Position numbers and translations under genes: made by a program | Shown here: positions 1 to 5,828 of the stretch, piece after piece | How the letters are laid out: each line of letters opens with the position of its first letter | Position numbering within the stretch: position 1 is the stretch's first letter | Notes under the pieces: generated by a model | Databases searched by the model: none | What the model was told of the DNA's origin: nothing | Seen by the model: the letters and a program-made list of their open reading frames with translations, nothing else | NCBI GenBank assembly: GCA_035513575.1 | Contig: DATKBW010000022.1 | Coordinates: forward strand, 1-13,072 | Origin: JAHWKI01 sp035513575 | GTDB taxonomy: Bacteria; Gemmatimonadota; Gemmatimonadetes; Longimicrobiales; RSA9 | DNA: 13,072 nt | Direction of reading: 5' to 3'

Positions 1-689
1 GCGACGGCGTCGGTCAGCTCGAGCTCGCCCCGCGGCGACGGCGCCACATCCCGGCACGCGTCGAAGATGGCCGGGTCGAAGCGCCAGCAGGTCATGCTCA
101 CCCGGGCCCCGGCCATCGCCGCCGCCGTCTCCGGCGACGGCGACGGCTTCTCCACGATCTCCGCGAGCAGGCCCCCTTCCTCCCGCACCAGCGCGAACCT
201 CGCCACTCGCTCCGCCGGGATGTTCGACTCGCGGACCAGTGTTTCGCGGTCGAACGCGGCCATGCCCGGCCCGTCGAGCTCCCGCATCCGACGCAGCACG
301 TTCGCCGGGTAGAGGTTGTCCGCGTTGATGACGACCAGGTCGCCACCGGCCACCACCGGCTCCGCGGCGAGGACGGCGTCGGCGTTGCCCCGGGGCTCGG
401 GCTGGACCGCGAGCTGGACGCGGCGTGTCGTCGCGACACGGCCGCCACCGCCGCCGGCCGGCTGCCGCAGCGGCGAGTCGGGGGCGACGACCATGCAGAC
501 CTCGTCGAAACCGGCCGCCTCGACCTCGTCGAGGACGTAGGCGACGAACGGGCGGCCGTGGATCGGGACCAGGAACTTGTGCCCGGCGTCCGCGGCCGCG
601 GCCTGGGCGGAGGTCAGGGCGACATCGGCCGCCGCGCGCATCCGGGTGCCGCGGCCCGCCGCGAGGACCACGGCCACGCAGCGCCGCAC
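1..689 (-). CDS. Sugar-nucleotidyltransferase, N-terminal part (cut by left edge)
   Basis: This is a nucleotidyltransferase of the glucose-1-phosphate thymidylyl/uridylyl/guanylyltransferase type, joining a sugar phosphate to an NTP in the cytoplasm to give an NDP-sugar. About 229 codons are visible and the C-terminus lies beyond the window. Near the N-terminus is the NTP-binding loop VVLAAGRGTRM. The usual lysine follows in HKFLVPIHGRPFV, then QPEPRGNADAV, a metal-site region VVINADNLYP, EIVEKPSP, and finally GELELTDAV. These appear in the family order. The usual Gly-Asp metal motif reads Ala-Asp (NADN). The start is uncertain: GTG at 689 gives MRRCVAVVLAAG, GTG at 677 is an alternative, there is no ATG ahead of the loop and no clear Shine-Dalgarno. 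The frame was translated by hand from the reverse strand because it lacks an ATG start. It lies 43 bases downstream of a lipoprotein gene on the same strand. The exact sugar and nucleotide cannot be read from this part. Confidence 0.85.
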   Translation of the reverse strand, partial: MRRCVAVVLAAGRGTRMRAAADVALTSAQAAAADAGHKFLVPIHGRPFVAYVLDEVEAAGFDEVCMVVAPDSPLRQPAGGGGGRVATTRRVQLAVQPEPRGNADAVLAAEPVVAGGDLVVINADNLYPANVLRRMRELDGPGMAAFDRETLVRESNIPAERVARFALVREEGGLLAEIVEKPSPSPETAAAMAGARVSMTCWRFDPAIFDACRDVAPSPRGELELTDAV

Positions 690-732
690 CGGCGGCCCGG
701 AGGTCAGACCCGCGTCCGCGCCGGCGGGATGG

Positions 733-1119
733 CTATTCCGACACGCGCCGGAAGAAGCCGGACTGATCGATGTTCGGTGGCAGCCGCAACTCGACGTGCT
801 CTCCCCTCGAGACATCCAGGGGATGCGACATGTACGTCTTCCCGCTGATGATGAACGATACCACGAACACGAGAGCGTGCGGCTCCCACCCAAGCGTCTT
901 TTCGAGGTGCCCGCCATTGCCGGCTAGCGTGCCCAGCGTGCGGCGCTGCCCGCCGGTGTAGACCGCGTGGATCCTGGCGTCGTAATAGTTGTCGTTGAAG
1001 GCGTCGACGTAGATGCTGTCGGGATACGGCTCCCCGGCGGCGTCGTAGACGACCTGATTGCTCCCGCACGCCGCGCCCAGCAGGGCCAGGGCGACGGCTA
1101 GAGTGGGTCGCGGTGTCAT
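733..1119 (-). CDS. Small lipoprotein of unknown function (128 aa)
   Basis: This is a predicted lipoprotein: a short hydrophobic signal ends in LLGAAC with the acylated Cys at residue 18. The mature part is about 110 residues, mostly alternating beta-type sequence (YVDAFNDNYYDARIHAVY, RRTLGTLAG, ALVFVVSFIISG, HVELRLPP), suggesting a small beta-sandwich. No catalytic motif is visible. The ATG at 1119 is preferred over the upstream ATG at 1164 because it directly precedes the signal peptide and has an AGGAGG four bases upstream (1124-1129 on the plus strand). Its start overlaps the stop of the preceding lipoprotein gene in ATGA, so translation is probably coupled. Similar short lipoproteins are, from memory, frequent in Gemmatimonadota. 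The function is unknown. Confidence 0.75.
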   Translation of the reverse strand: MTPRPTLAVALALLGAACGSNQVVYDAAGEPYPDSIYVDAFNDNYYDARIHAVYTGGQRRTLGTLAGNGGHLEKTLGWEPHALVFVVSFIISGKTYMSHPLDVSRGEHVELRLPPNIDQSGFFRRVSE

Positions 1120-1547
1120 GGTTCCTCCTGGGGCTCTGCCGCCTGGAGCGTGAACTCGACCCACGCGGTCCGCGCCGACCGTCCCGAGTCGTCCAGACGC
1201 ACTTCGACATACGCGGTATGCGCTCCCGTACCGTACGCATCGATCAGGGCGGCGGCATCGCCGAGCTCGATGATGACGGGGATCGCGGGCTGCTCGTCAC
1301 TGCTCACGCGCAGGTGTTCCTCCTCATCGATGAAGAGGACATAGGTGTGATGCTGGGTCGGGATCAGTGTCACCAGCAGGGTCGCCACCATGGCGTCACC
1401 GGGACTCGCCGGGTCCGGACCGATCTCGAGGTCGGACGCGGAGAGAAGGAAATCGTCGCTGCATCCGGTGCCGGCCAGGATGAGGCCCAGCGCGAGGACC
1501 AGTGCACTCTTCCATCGGCGGGTATCACCGCGTAATGTCGATATCAT
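1116..1547 (-). CDS. Small Ig-like lipoprotein of unknown function (143 aa)
   Basis: A secreted protein, probably a lipoprotein. A basic N-region (RGDTRRWK) is followed by a hydrophobic core and LAGTGC with Cys at residue 29. The lipobox is imperfect, with Gly rather than Leu/Val at -3, so simple secretion remains possible. The mature part has the strand pattern of a CARDB/Ig-like beta-sandwich: LEIGPDPASPGDAMVATLLV near the start, an acidic FIDEEEHLRV, then AYVEVRLDDSGRSARTAWVEF at the end. No enzyme motif is seen. The ATG at 1547 is chosen because it precedes the signal peptide and has AAGGG five bases upstream; an in-frame ATG at 1814 would add about 90 low-complexity residues antisense to the di-heme gene. 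The gene is translationally coupled (ATGA) to the next lipoprotein and divergent from the di-heme gene. Function unknown. Confidence 0.75.
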   Translation of the reverse strand: MISTLRGDTRRWKSALVLALGLILAGTGCSDDFLLSASDLEIGPDPASPGDAMVATLLVTLIPTQHHTYVLFIDEEEHLRVSSDEQPAIPVIIELGDAAALIDAYGTGAHTAYVEVRLDDSGRSARTAWVEFTLQAAEPQEEP

Positions 1548-1548
1548 G
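1545..1548. other. Shared CATG holding two opposite start codons
   Basis: The palindrome CATG contains the ATG of the di-heme oxidoreductase (plus strand, 1546-1548) and the ATG of the divergent lipoprotein (minus strand, 1547-1545). There is no intergenic space, so any promoter and leader of each gene must lie inside the other gene. The minus-strand gene has a fair Shine-Dalgarno (AAGGG) within the first codons of the plus-strand gene. The plus-strand gene has none that I can see. Both starts rest on signal-peptide position. Confidence 0.6.
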
Positions 1549-2715
1549 AGATCCCTTCTGTTGATGCCTCTCGCCGCGCTGCTCGTGGCCTGTGAGCCCG
1601 CTCCGCCGCCCGTGGCCGGCGAGCCCGGTACGCCACTGCCCGGGCTCAGCGAGGCGGAGGCGGCCCGCTTCGCCTCGGGGCAGGCGCTGTTCAACAGGAT
1701 CTTTACCCCGGAGGACGGCCTGGGTCCCGCGTTCAATGAAAACCAGTGCAGCGCCTGCCATACCCTCCCGGCGGCGGGCGGCAGCGCGGGGTCCGAAGTG
1801 ATCGTCAAGGCCACGCGCTACAACGGGCCGGGCGACTGCGACCTCCTGAGCCACGCGGGCGGGGAGAACGTCCGCAAACAGGCCACCCCGCTCCTGAAGG
1901 CTCACGGCGTGACGCGCGAGTCCGTCCCCGCGAGTGCCACCGAGACCGCGCGCTTCCTGACTCCGTTTCTCTTCGGTCTCGGGCTGGTCGAGGCCATACC
2001 CGAGGACGCCATCGCCGCCCGCGCGGATCCCGACGACGCGGACGGAGACGGCATCTCCGGCCGGGCCGCGCGCGGGCCGGACGGGCGTCTGACGCGATTC
2101 GGTGCCAAAGCCGACGTCGCGACGATCGAGGAGTTCACGCGCAGCGCGCTCCTGATGGAGATGGGCCTGACCACCCACGCGGGAGACCGTGACCTGGTGG
2201 ACGGCGCCCCCGCGCCGGCGGGGACCGATCCGGTACCCGAGCCCGAAGTCGACGCGCGAACGGTCGAGTTGCTCACAGCCTTCACGCGGTTCCTCGCCCC
2301 ACCCGCGCGCGCGCCGGCCCGATCCCCGGAGCATGCCGAAATGCTGGCGGCCGGTGAGCGCCTGTTCGCCCGGGTCGGCTGCGAGCAGTGTCACACGCCC
2401 GCGATGCGCACCGGATCGAGCGACTCTCCGGCGCTGAGCGGCAAGACCGTCGCTCTCTACTCGGACCTTCTTCTCCACGACATGGGCCCGGATCTGGTGA
2501 ACGTGTGCGGGCGAGACGCGGCGCCGCAAGAACTGCGCACGACCCCGCTCATGGGTCTCCAGCACCGTGAATTCTTCCTGCACGACGGGCGCACGATCGA
2601 CCTGCGCGAGGCGATCCTCAGCCACGGCGGAGAGGCCCGGGCCGCCCGCGACGCCTTTGCGCGCCTGCCGTACCTGGACCAGGAGAACGTCGTGATGTTC
2701 CTTCGCTCCCTGTAG
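1546..2715 (+). CDS. Di-heme oxidoreductase (DUF1111/DHOR family), lipoprotein
   Basis: A c-type di-heme protein of the DHOR/DUF1111 family, related to di-heme peroxidases and often named 'thiol oxidoreductase'; the substrate is not established. Residues 1-16 form a lipoprotein signal with canonical LVAC (Cys16), so it should sit membrane-anchored in the periplasm. Heme sites are C68-S-A-C71-H72 and C279-E-Q-C282-H283. Family blocks are visible: DADGDGISGRA near 164-174, RFGAKAD 184-190, MEMGLTTHAGD 204-214, HDMGPDL 311-317, LRTTPLMGL 330-338, FFLHDGRTIDLREAILSHGGEA 343-364, and the ending FLRSL. At 389 residues it is of ordinary, perhaps slightly short, length. The start at 1546 gives a clean signal peptide; the frame stays open to an ATG at 1390 but that part has no coding character. 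No Shine-Dalgarno is obvious. A lipoprotein gene follows after 33 bases. Confidence 0.88.
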   Translation: MRSLLLMPLAALLVACEPAPPPVAGEPGTPLPGLSEAEAARFASGQALFNRIFTPEDGLGPAFNENQCSACHTLPAAGGSAGSEVIVKATRYNGPGDCDLLSHAGGENVRKQATPLLKAHGVTRESVPASATETARFLTPFLFGLGLVEAIPEDAIAARADPDDADGDGISGRAARGPDGRLTRFGAKADVATIEEFTRSALLMEMGLTTHAGDRDLVDGAPAPAGTDPVPEPEVDARTVELLTAFTRFLAPPARAPARSPEHAEMLAAGERLFARVGCEQCHTPAMRTGSSDSPALSGKTVALYSDLLLHDMGPDLVNVCGRDAAPQELRTTPLMGLQHREFFLHDGRTIDLREAILSHGGEARAARDAFARLPYLDQENVVMFLRSL

Positions 2716-2719
2716 GCAG

Positions 2720-2734
2720 CGGTAACCTTTACCG
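2720..2734 (+). other. Small intercistronic hairpin
   Basis: A perfect inverted repeat, CGGTAA-cct-TTACCG, lies five bases after the di-heme stop and ends two bases before the AAGGAG ribosome-binding site of the next gene (2737-2742). The stem is only 6 bp with a 3-base loop and no T-run follows, so it is not an intrinsic terminator. It could affect mRNA stability or access to the ribosome site, or be chance. Confidence 0.3.
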
Positions 2735-2748
2735 GCAAGGAGTCCCTC

Positions 2749-3303
2749 ATGCGCCTGCGCGCCATGTTCCCGCTCGTGCTTCTGGGCGCCCTCGCGTGCG
2801 CCTCGTCAGATGGGGCCCGGCACGAGACCGTCACCCGTGTCGACGTATCGACCGGTGCCGGCACCGTCGTCGTTTCCGAGGTCCGCGACCAGCCCGGCAT
2901 CGCCGTCCACACCCTGCCCTTTCCGCCGGATTCCGTCTGGCGGGTGCTGCCCCGGGTGTACGACTTGCTCGGCATCGAAGGCGCGGGAGAGGTGCCCGGC
3001 CAGCGGCTGTACGGCGCGCGCAATTTCAGACCCCGCCGCATCGAGGAGCAGCGGCTCTCGACGTACATCGACTGCGGCATGGGGACGACCGCGACGCCCA
3101 AAGCCGACGAGTACGCCGTCACCATGACGCTGGTGTCCCGCCTGGATTCCGCGCCCGATGGGGGGACCCGGGTGGAGACGGTGATGCAGGCGACCGCGAG
3201 GCCCCGGGCCACGGCGGGCAACCCCGTGCGCTGCCCGTCGACCGGCCGGCTGGAGCGGAGGGTCGCGGACCTGCTGGCCCTGGTGCTGGAGTCGAGTTCC
3301 TGA
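2749..3303 (+). CDS. Lipoprotein of unknown function (184 aa)
   Basis: A predicted lipoprotein with a basic N-terminus (MRLR), a hydrophobic core and LGALAC with Cys at residue 17. The ATG at 2749 has AAGGAG six bases upstream. The mature domain begins with beta-type sequence (VDVSTGAGTVVVSEV), then a helix-like FPPDSVWRVLPRVYDLLGI. Next come LYGARNFRPRRI and STYIDCGMGTTATPKADEY. The end has TRVETVMQATARP and CPSTGRLERRVADLL. Two cysteines, in YIDCGMG and VRCPSTG, may pair. The fold resembles a mixed alpha/beta or SRPBCC-like layout, but this is inference. It is probably co-transcribed with the di-heme gene 33 bases upstream. From memory similar proteins occur in Gemmatimonadota genomes. No function can be assigned. 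Confidence 0.78.
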   Translation: MRLRAMFPLVLLGALACASSDGARHETVTRVDVSTGAGTVVVSEVRDQPGIAVHTLPFPPDSVWRVLPRVYDLLGIEGAGEVPGQRLYGARNFRPRRIEEQRLSTYIDCGMGTTATPKADEYAVTMTLVSRLDSAPDGGTRVETVMQATARPRATAGNPVRCPSTGRLERRVADLLALVLESSS

Positions 3304-3312
3304 TATGGACCA

Positions 3313-4236
3313 TCAGCGGCCGGCGGCGCGCACCCTCCCGGTGTGGGTCCAGATCACGATGACGCCGCAGAGCGTCTCGACGCTCGTACCGCCGAACTGC
3401 ACCGGCACCTGGCTCGCGCTGCGGTACACCTCGATGGCGGCGATCGTGGACGGGTGGCCAATGTCGTCGATGCTCAGAGCCTGATCCTGCCGGAGCGGAT
3501 CGTCCACCCGTTCCTCCGTTTCGGCTCCCTCGCGTTCGCGGATCGGGCGCGAGTCGCCCCGGCTGAACATGAGGCCATCCACGAACACCCGCGGCCGGCA
3601 GAGGCCGCCCTGCGAAAGGCTGCTGCCGCGCAGCTGGATCTGGGCGGGTCCCGCGCTGCCACCGCCGAACGCCACGCGCTGCACGCCCGGGATGCCCGCC
3701 AGGAGGTCGGTGACGTTCGCCGCCTGCCGCCGTTCGATGGCCTCGGGCGTCACGAAGTGCCCGAAGTTGCCCCGTTGCCGCTCGAAGAAACCGGCGTAGT
3801 CGAGATACTGCCGGACCGCGCGCACCCGGACTTCGATCGGGTCCAGCGTGACGGGCGCAGGTCGGAGATGGAAGACCGAGTTGAGCTCGGCGCCCGCCCC
3901 TACCTCCACCTGCCCCGAGATCCAGGACTGGTAGCCGAAGCGCTGGGCCGACACGTGATAGGTTCCCGCGGCCGGCACATCGAGCACCCAGAACCCCTCC
4001 TGGTCGCTCACGGCCGTCGAGACGCGGGTGCTGTCGGCCGAGAGGAGCGTCAGGATGCCGCCCGGGATGGGGGCATCCGTCTCGACATCGAGGAGGCGGC
4101 CGCGGATGTGCTGCGCGCCGGCACCCTCCGCGCTCGCCAGCGAGAGCAACCCCGCCAGTAACAGAACGCACGGGAGCCAGGCCCGGCGGCTTCGGGGCTC
4201 CTGGCCGGCGCGATCGACGTTCGCCACCATACACAT
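3313..4236 (-). CDS. Plug-only TonB-receptor-like protein with regulatory domain (307 aa)
   Basis: The protein has a long basic N-region and a hydrophobic signal peptide, with likely cleavage near AGA-Q (about residue 42). A carboxypeptidase regulatory-like beta domain follows (about 43-127: IRGRLLDVETDAPIPGG, QEGFWVLDVPAAGTYHVS). A TonB-dependent receptor plug spans about 130-300: LDPIEVRVRA, TDLLAGIPGVQRV, AQIQLRGSSL, PRVFVDGLMF, IAAIEVYRSASQVP and CGVIVIWTHTG. It stops exactly where a beta-barrel would begin in a normal receptor of 700-1100 residues, so it cannot form a channel alone. Cys213 and Cys290 may form a disulfide. ATGs at 4236 and 4230 are both possible; neither has a strong ribosome site. 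It lies 104 bases downstream of susD on the same strand, separated by a terminator-like hairpin, and is convergent with the lipoprotein gene, leaving only 9 bases between stops. Exported role unknown. Confidence 0.82.
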   Translation of the reverse strand: MCMVANVDRAGQEPRSRRAWLPCVLLLAGLLSLASAEGAGAQHIRGRLLDVETDAPIPGGILTLLSADSTRVSTAVSDQEGFWVLDVPAAGTYHVSAQRFGYQSWISGQVEVGAGAELNSVFHLRPAPVTLDPIEVRVRAVRQYLDYAGFFERQRGNFGHFVTPEAIERRQAANVTDLLAGIPGVQRVAFGGGSAGPAQIQLRGSSLSQGGLCRPRVFVDGLMFSRGDSRPIREREGAETEERVDDPLRQDQALSIDDIGHPSTIAAIEVYRSASQVPVQFGGTSVETLCGVIVIWTHTGRVRAAGR

Positions 4237-4272
4237 ACGGGTACCCGCAGCAATGGGCGACGTTGCGCGGCT

Positions 4273-4309
4273 GGAAAAGGGGTGGACGGCCGAACGCCGC
4301 CCACCCCTT
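4273..4309 (-). terminator. Intrinsic terminator-like hairpin after susD
   Basis: On the minus strand a 13-pair stem (AAGGGGTGG and GCCG arms pairing with CGGC and CCACCCCTT, one A-C mismatch, 5-base loop) is followed by a short T-run; the plus strand shows AAAA at 4275-4278 beside the stem. It lies 32 bases past the susD stop. The T-run is short, so termination may be partial, letting some transcripts reach the plug-protein gene. Confidence 0.65.
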
Positions 4310-4340
4310 CCGTTACCACGACCCGCGCCCTACATAACCC

Positions 4341-5816
4341 TCAGATGCCCGGCGGCACGTTCGGGTCGAGCGGCGGGGTGAGATTGTCGTTCCCCTCGTA
4401 CTCGCTCCGGGGGATCGGGAAGCACGTCCACACGTCGTAGGTCCCCCAGACCGGCGCGTTGGGATGCGGCCCGGTCGGGAAGTAGCTCCCGCCCTCGAAC
4501 GGGCCGTTGCCCGGGTCGAAGCGGGTCCACCGGCGGAGGTCCGCCACGCGGAACCCGCCCATGAAGAGGTCCCGCGCCCGCTGCCGGCGCAGCTCCTCCA
4601 CCAGGTCCTGCCCCGCGAGCGCGACCGGCGGCTGGTTGCCCGCCGCACGCCGCTCGTTGACGAAGACGAGGACCACCCCGTCGTTGCCGCCCTGCATGGC
4701 GAGCGCCTCGTGCAGATGGTGCTGCGCCTCCAGGTAGTCCGCCATCAGGACATCGGTGTCGAACTCGGTCAGCAGCGGCATCTCCTCCGGGTCGGTTCCC
4801 GTGCAGTCGGGGCACTCGGCCGACGCCGGCGCGATCGTATTGCCCGTGTAGTCGCTGTAGCGCAGACCCTGGAAGAACTTGTAGAGCGGGGTGAGCCCGT
4901 TGTGACCCGTCCCCTGATCCGGATGGTGCTGGATCCTGGGATCCGTCTGCGGCGCGATCACGCCCTGGTCCCTGAACGTGAACCCTGTCCCATCGAAGCT
5001 GGGGTGCGCCCCCAGGAACCGGGGGTGGATGCCATGGGTGAAGTTGCCCCCGTGGCTCGTGCCCTGGAGCGGGTTGCGCCCGCCCGGCAGGTCCACGTAA
5101 TCGATCCACCGCTCGAACCCTGCGGTGACGTCGCCCGCGTAACCAGCGGCCTCGGACCAGTTGCCCAGGCCGAGGCGCGCCCGGGCGAGACCCGTCCGCG
5201 CCAGGTTGGCGAGACCCTCCTCACCCGCCCGCTCCGCGACCGTCAGCGCCTCCTCCAGGTACGGCAGCGCGGCGGAGAACGTCTCCAGCTGCGACAGCAC
5301 CGTACCGCTCGGATCGTCCGCGTCCGGCGAGATGACCGACTGGCACATGTTCTCGGCCATCACGAGGGCGGCGTAGCCGGCGTACGCCAGCGACTGGGCC
5401 AGCGCCGGGTCGAAGTCCCGCGCCGGGTTGTCTTCCGCCCAGCCGCGGATGTGCTCGGCCAGCCCGTCCGCCAGCCGGAGCGTCCGGGATACGGCCTCGA
5501 AGATGTCGTTCGTGGGTCCTTCCTGGTAGCTCACGATGCGCTCGTTCACGCGCGCGTGGCCCTCCCAGTTGAGCCCTGTGACCATCTCGTCGGTCATGAA
5601 CGTGGCGAACTGGATGATCTGGCCCACGTACGCGTTGTTGAAGGCGTCGACCACGCCGTTCATGCGCACCTCGAGCAGCTTCGGATCATCGAGCTGATCG
5701 AGCTGGATCTCGTCCGGGTTGTTCACGTTCAACAGGTTGTCCGCGTTGCACGCCCCCAGGACCAGAAGGGCACCGACGGCGCACACCGCCGCCCAATTCC
5801 TGTTCAGGCGAATCAT
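4341..5816 (-). CDS. SusD/RagB-type outer-membrane lipoprotein
   Basis: The surface nutrient-binding partner of the adjacent SusC transporter: it caps the barrel and helps capture ligand at the outer membrane. A canonical lipobox LGAC places the lipid on Cys23, followed by NADNLLNVNNPDEI, the typical SusD opening. Residues of about 125-235 are TPR-like helices (LAYAGYAALVMAENM, ALPYLEEALTVAERAG, LANLARTGLARARLGLG). The C-terminal part has the family blocks VFVNERRAAGN, LRRQRARDLFMGGFRVADLRR and a closing CFPIPRSEYEGNDNL. At 491 residues the length is normal. A CPDC pair (AECPDCTG) and several other cysteines are present in the binding half, unusual for many SusD proteins. Start: ATG 5816 with AGGAGG seven bases upstream, overlapping the susC stop; the gap to susC is 12 bases. 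The ligand cannot be deduced. Confidence 0.92.
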   Translation of the reverse strand: MIRLNRNWAAVCAVGALLVLGACNADNLLNVNNPDEIQLDQLDDPKLLEVRMNGVVDAFNNAYVGQIIQFATFMTDEMVTGLNWEGHARVNERIVSYQEGPTNDIFEAVSRTLRLADGLAEHIRGWAEDNPARDFDPALAQSLAYAGYAALVMAENMCQSVISPDADDPSGTVLSQLETFSAALPYLEEALTVAERAGEEGLANLARTGLARARLGLGNWSEAAGYAGDVTAGFERWIDYVDLPGGRNPLQGTSHGGNFTHGIHPRFLGAHPSFDGTGFTFRDQGVIAPQTDPRIQHHPDQGTGHNGLTPLYKFFQGLRYSDYTGNTIAPASAECPDCTGTDPEEMPLLTEFDTDVLMADYLEAQHHLHEALAMQGGNDGVVLVFVNERRAAGNQPPVALAGQDLVEELRRQRARDLFMGGFRVADLRRWTRFDPGNGPFEGGSYFPTGPHPNAPVWGTYDVWTCFPIPRSEYEGNDNLTPPLDPNVPPGI

Positions 5817-5828
5817 GGTGAGCCCTCC

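Noticed and set aside
1390..1545. N-terminal extension of the di-heme protein
   Set aside because: It lies opposite the lipoprotein gene, has no coding character and would bury a good lipoprotein signal peptide.
4238..4247. Perfect 10-bp palindrome CGGGTACCCG next to the plug-gene start
   Set aside because: Palindromes of this length are expected several times by chance in 13 kb; no second copy or other support was seen.
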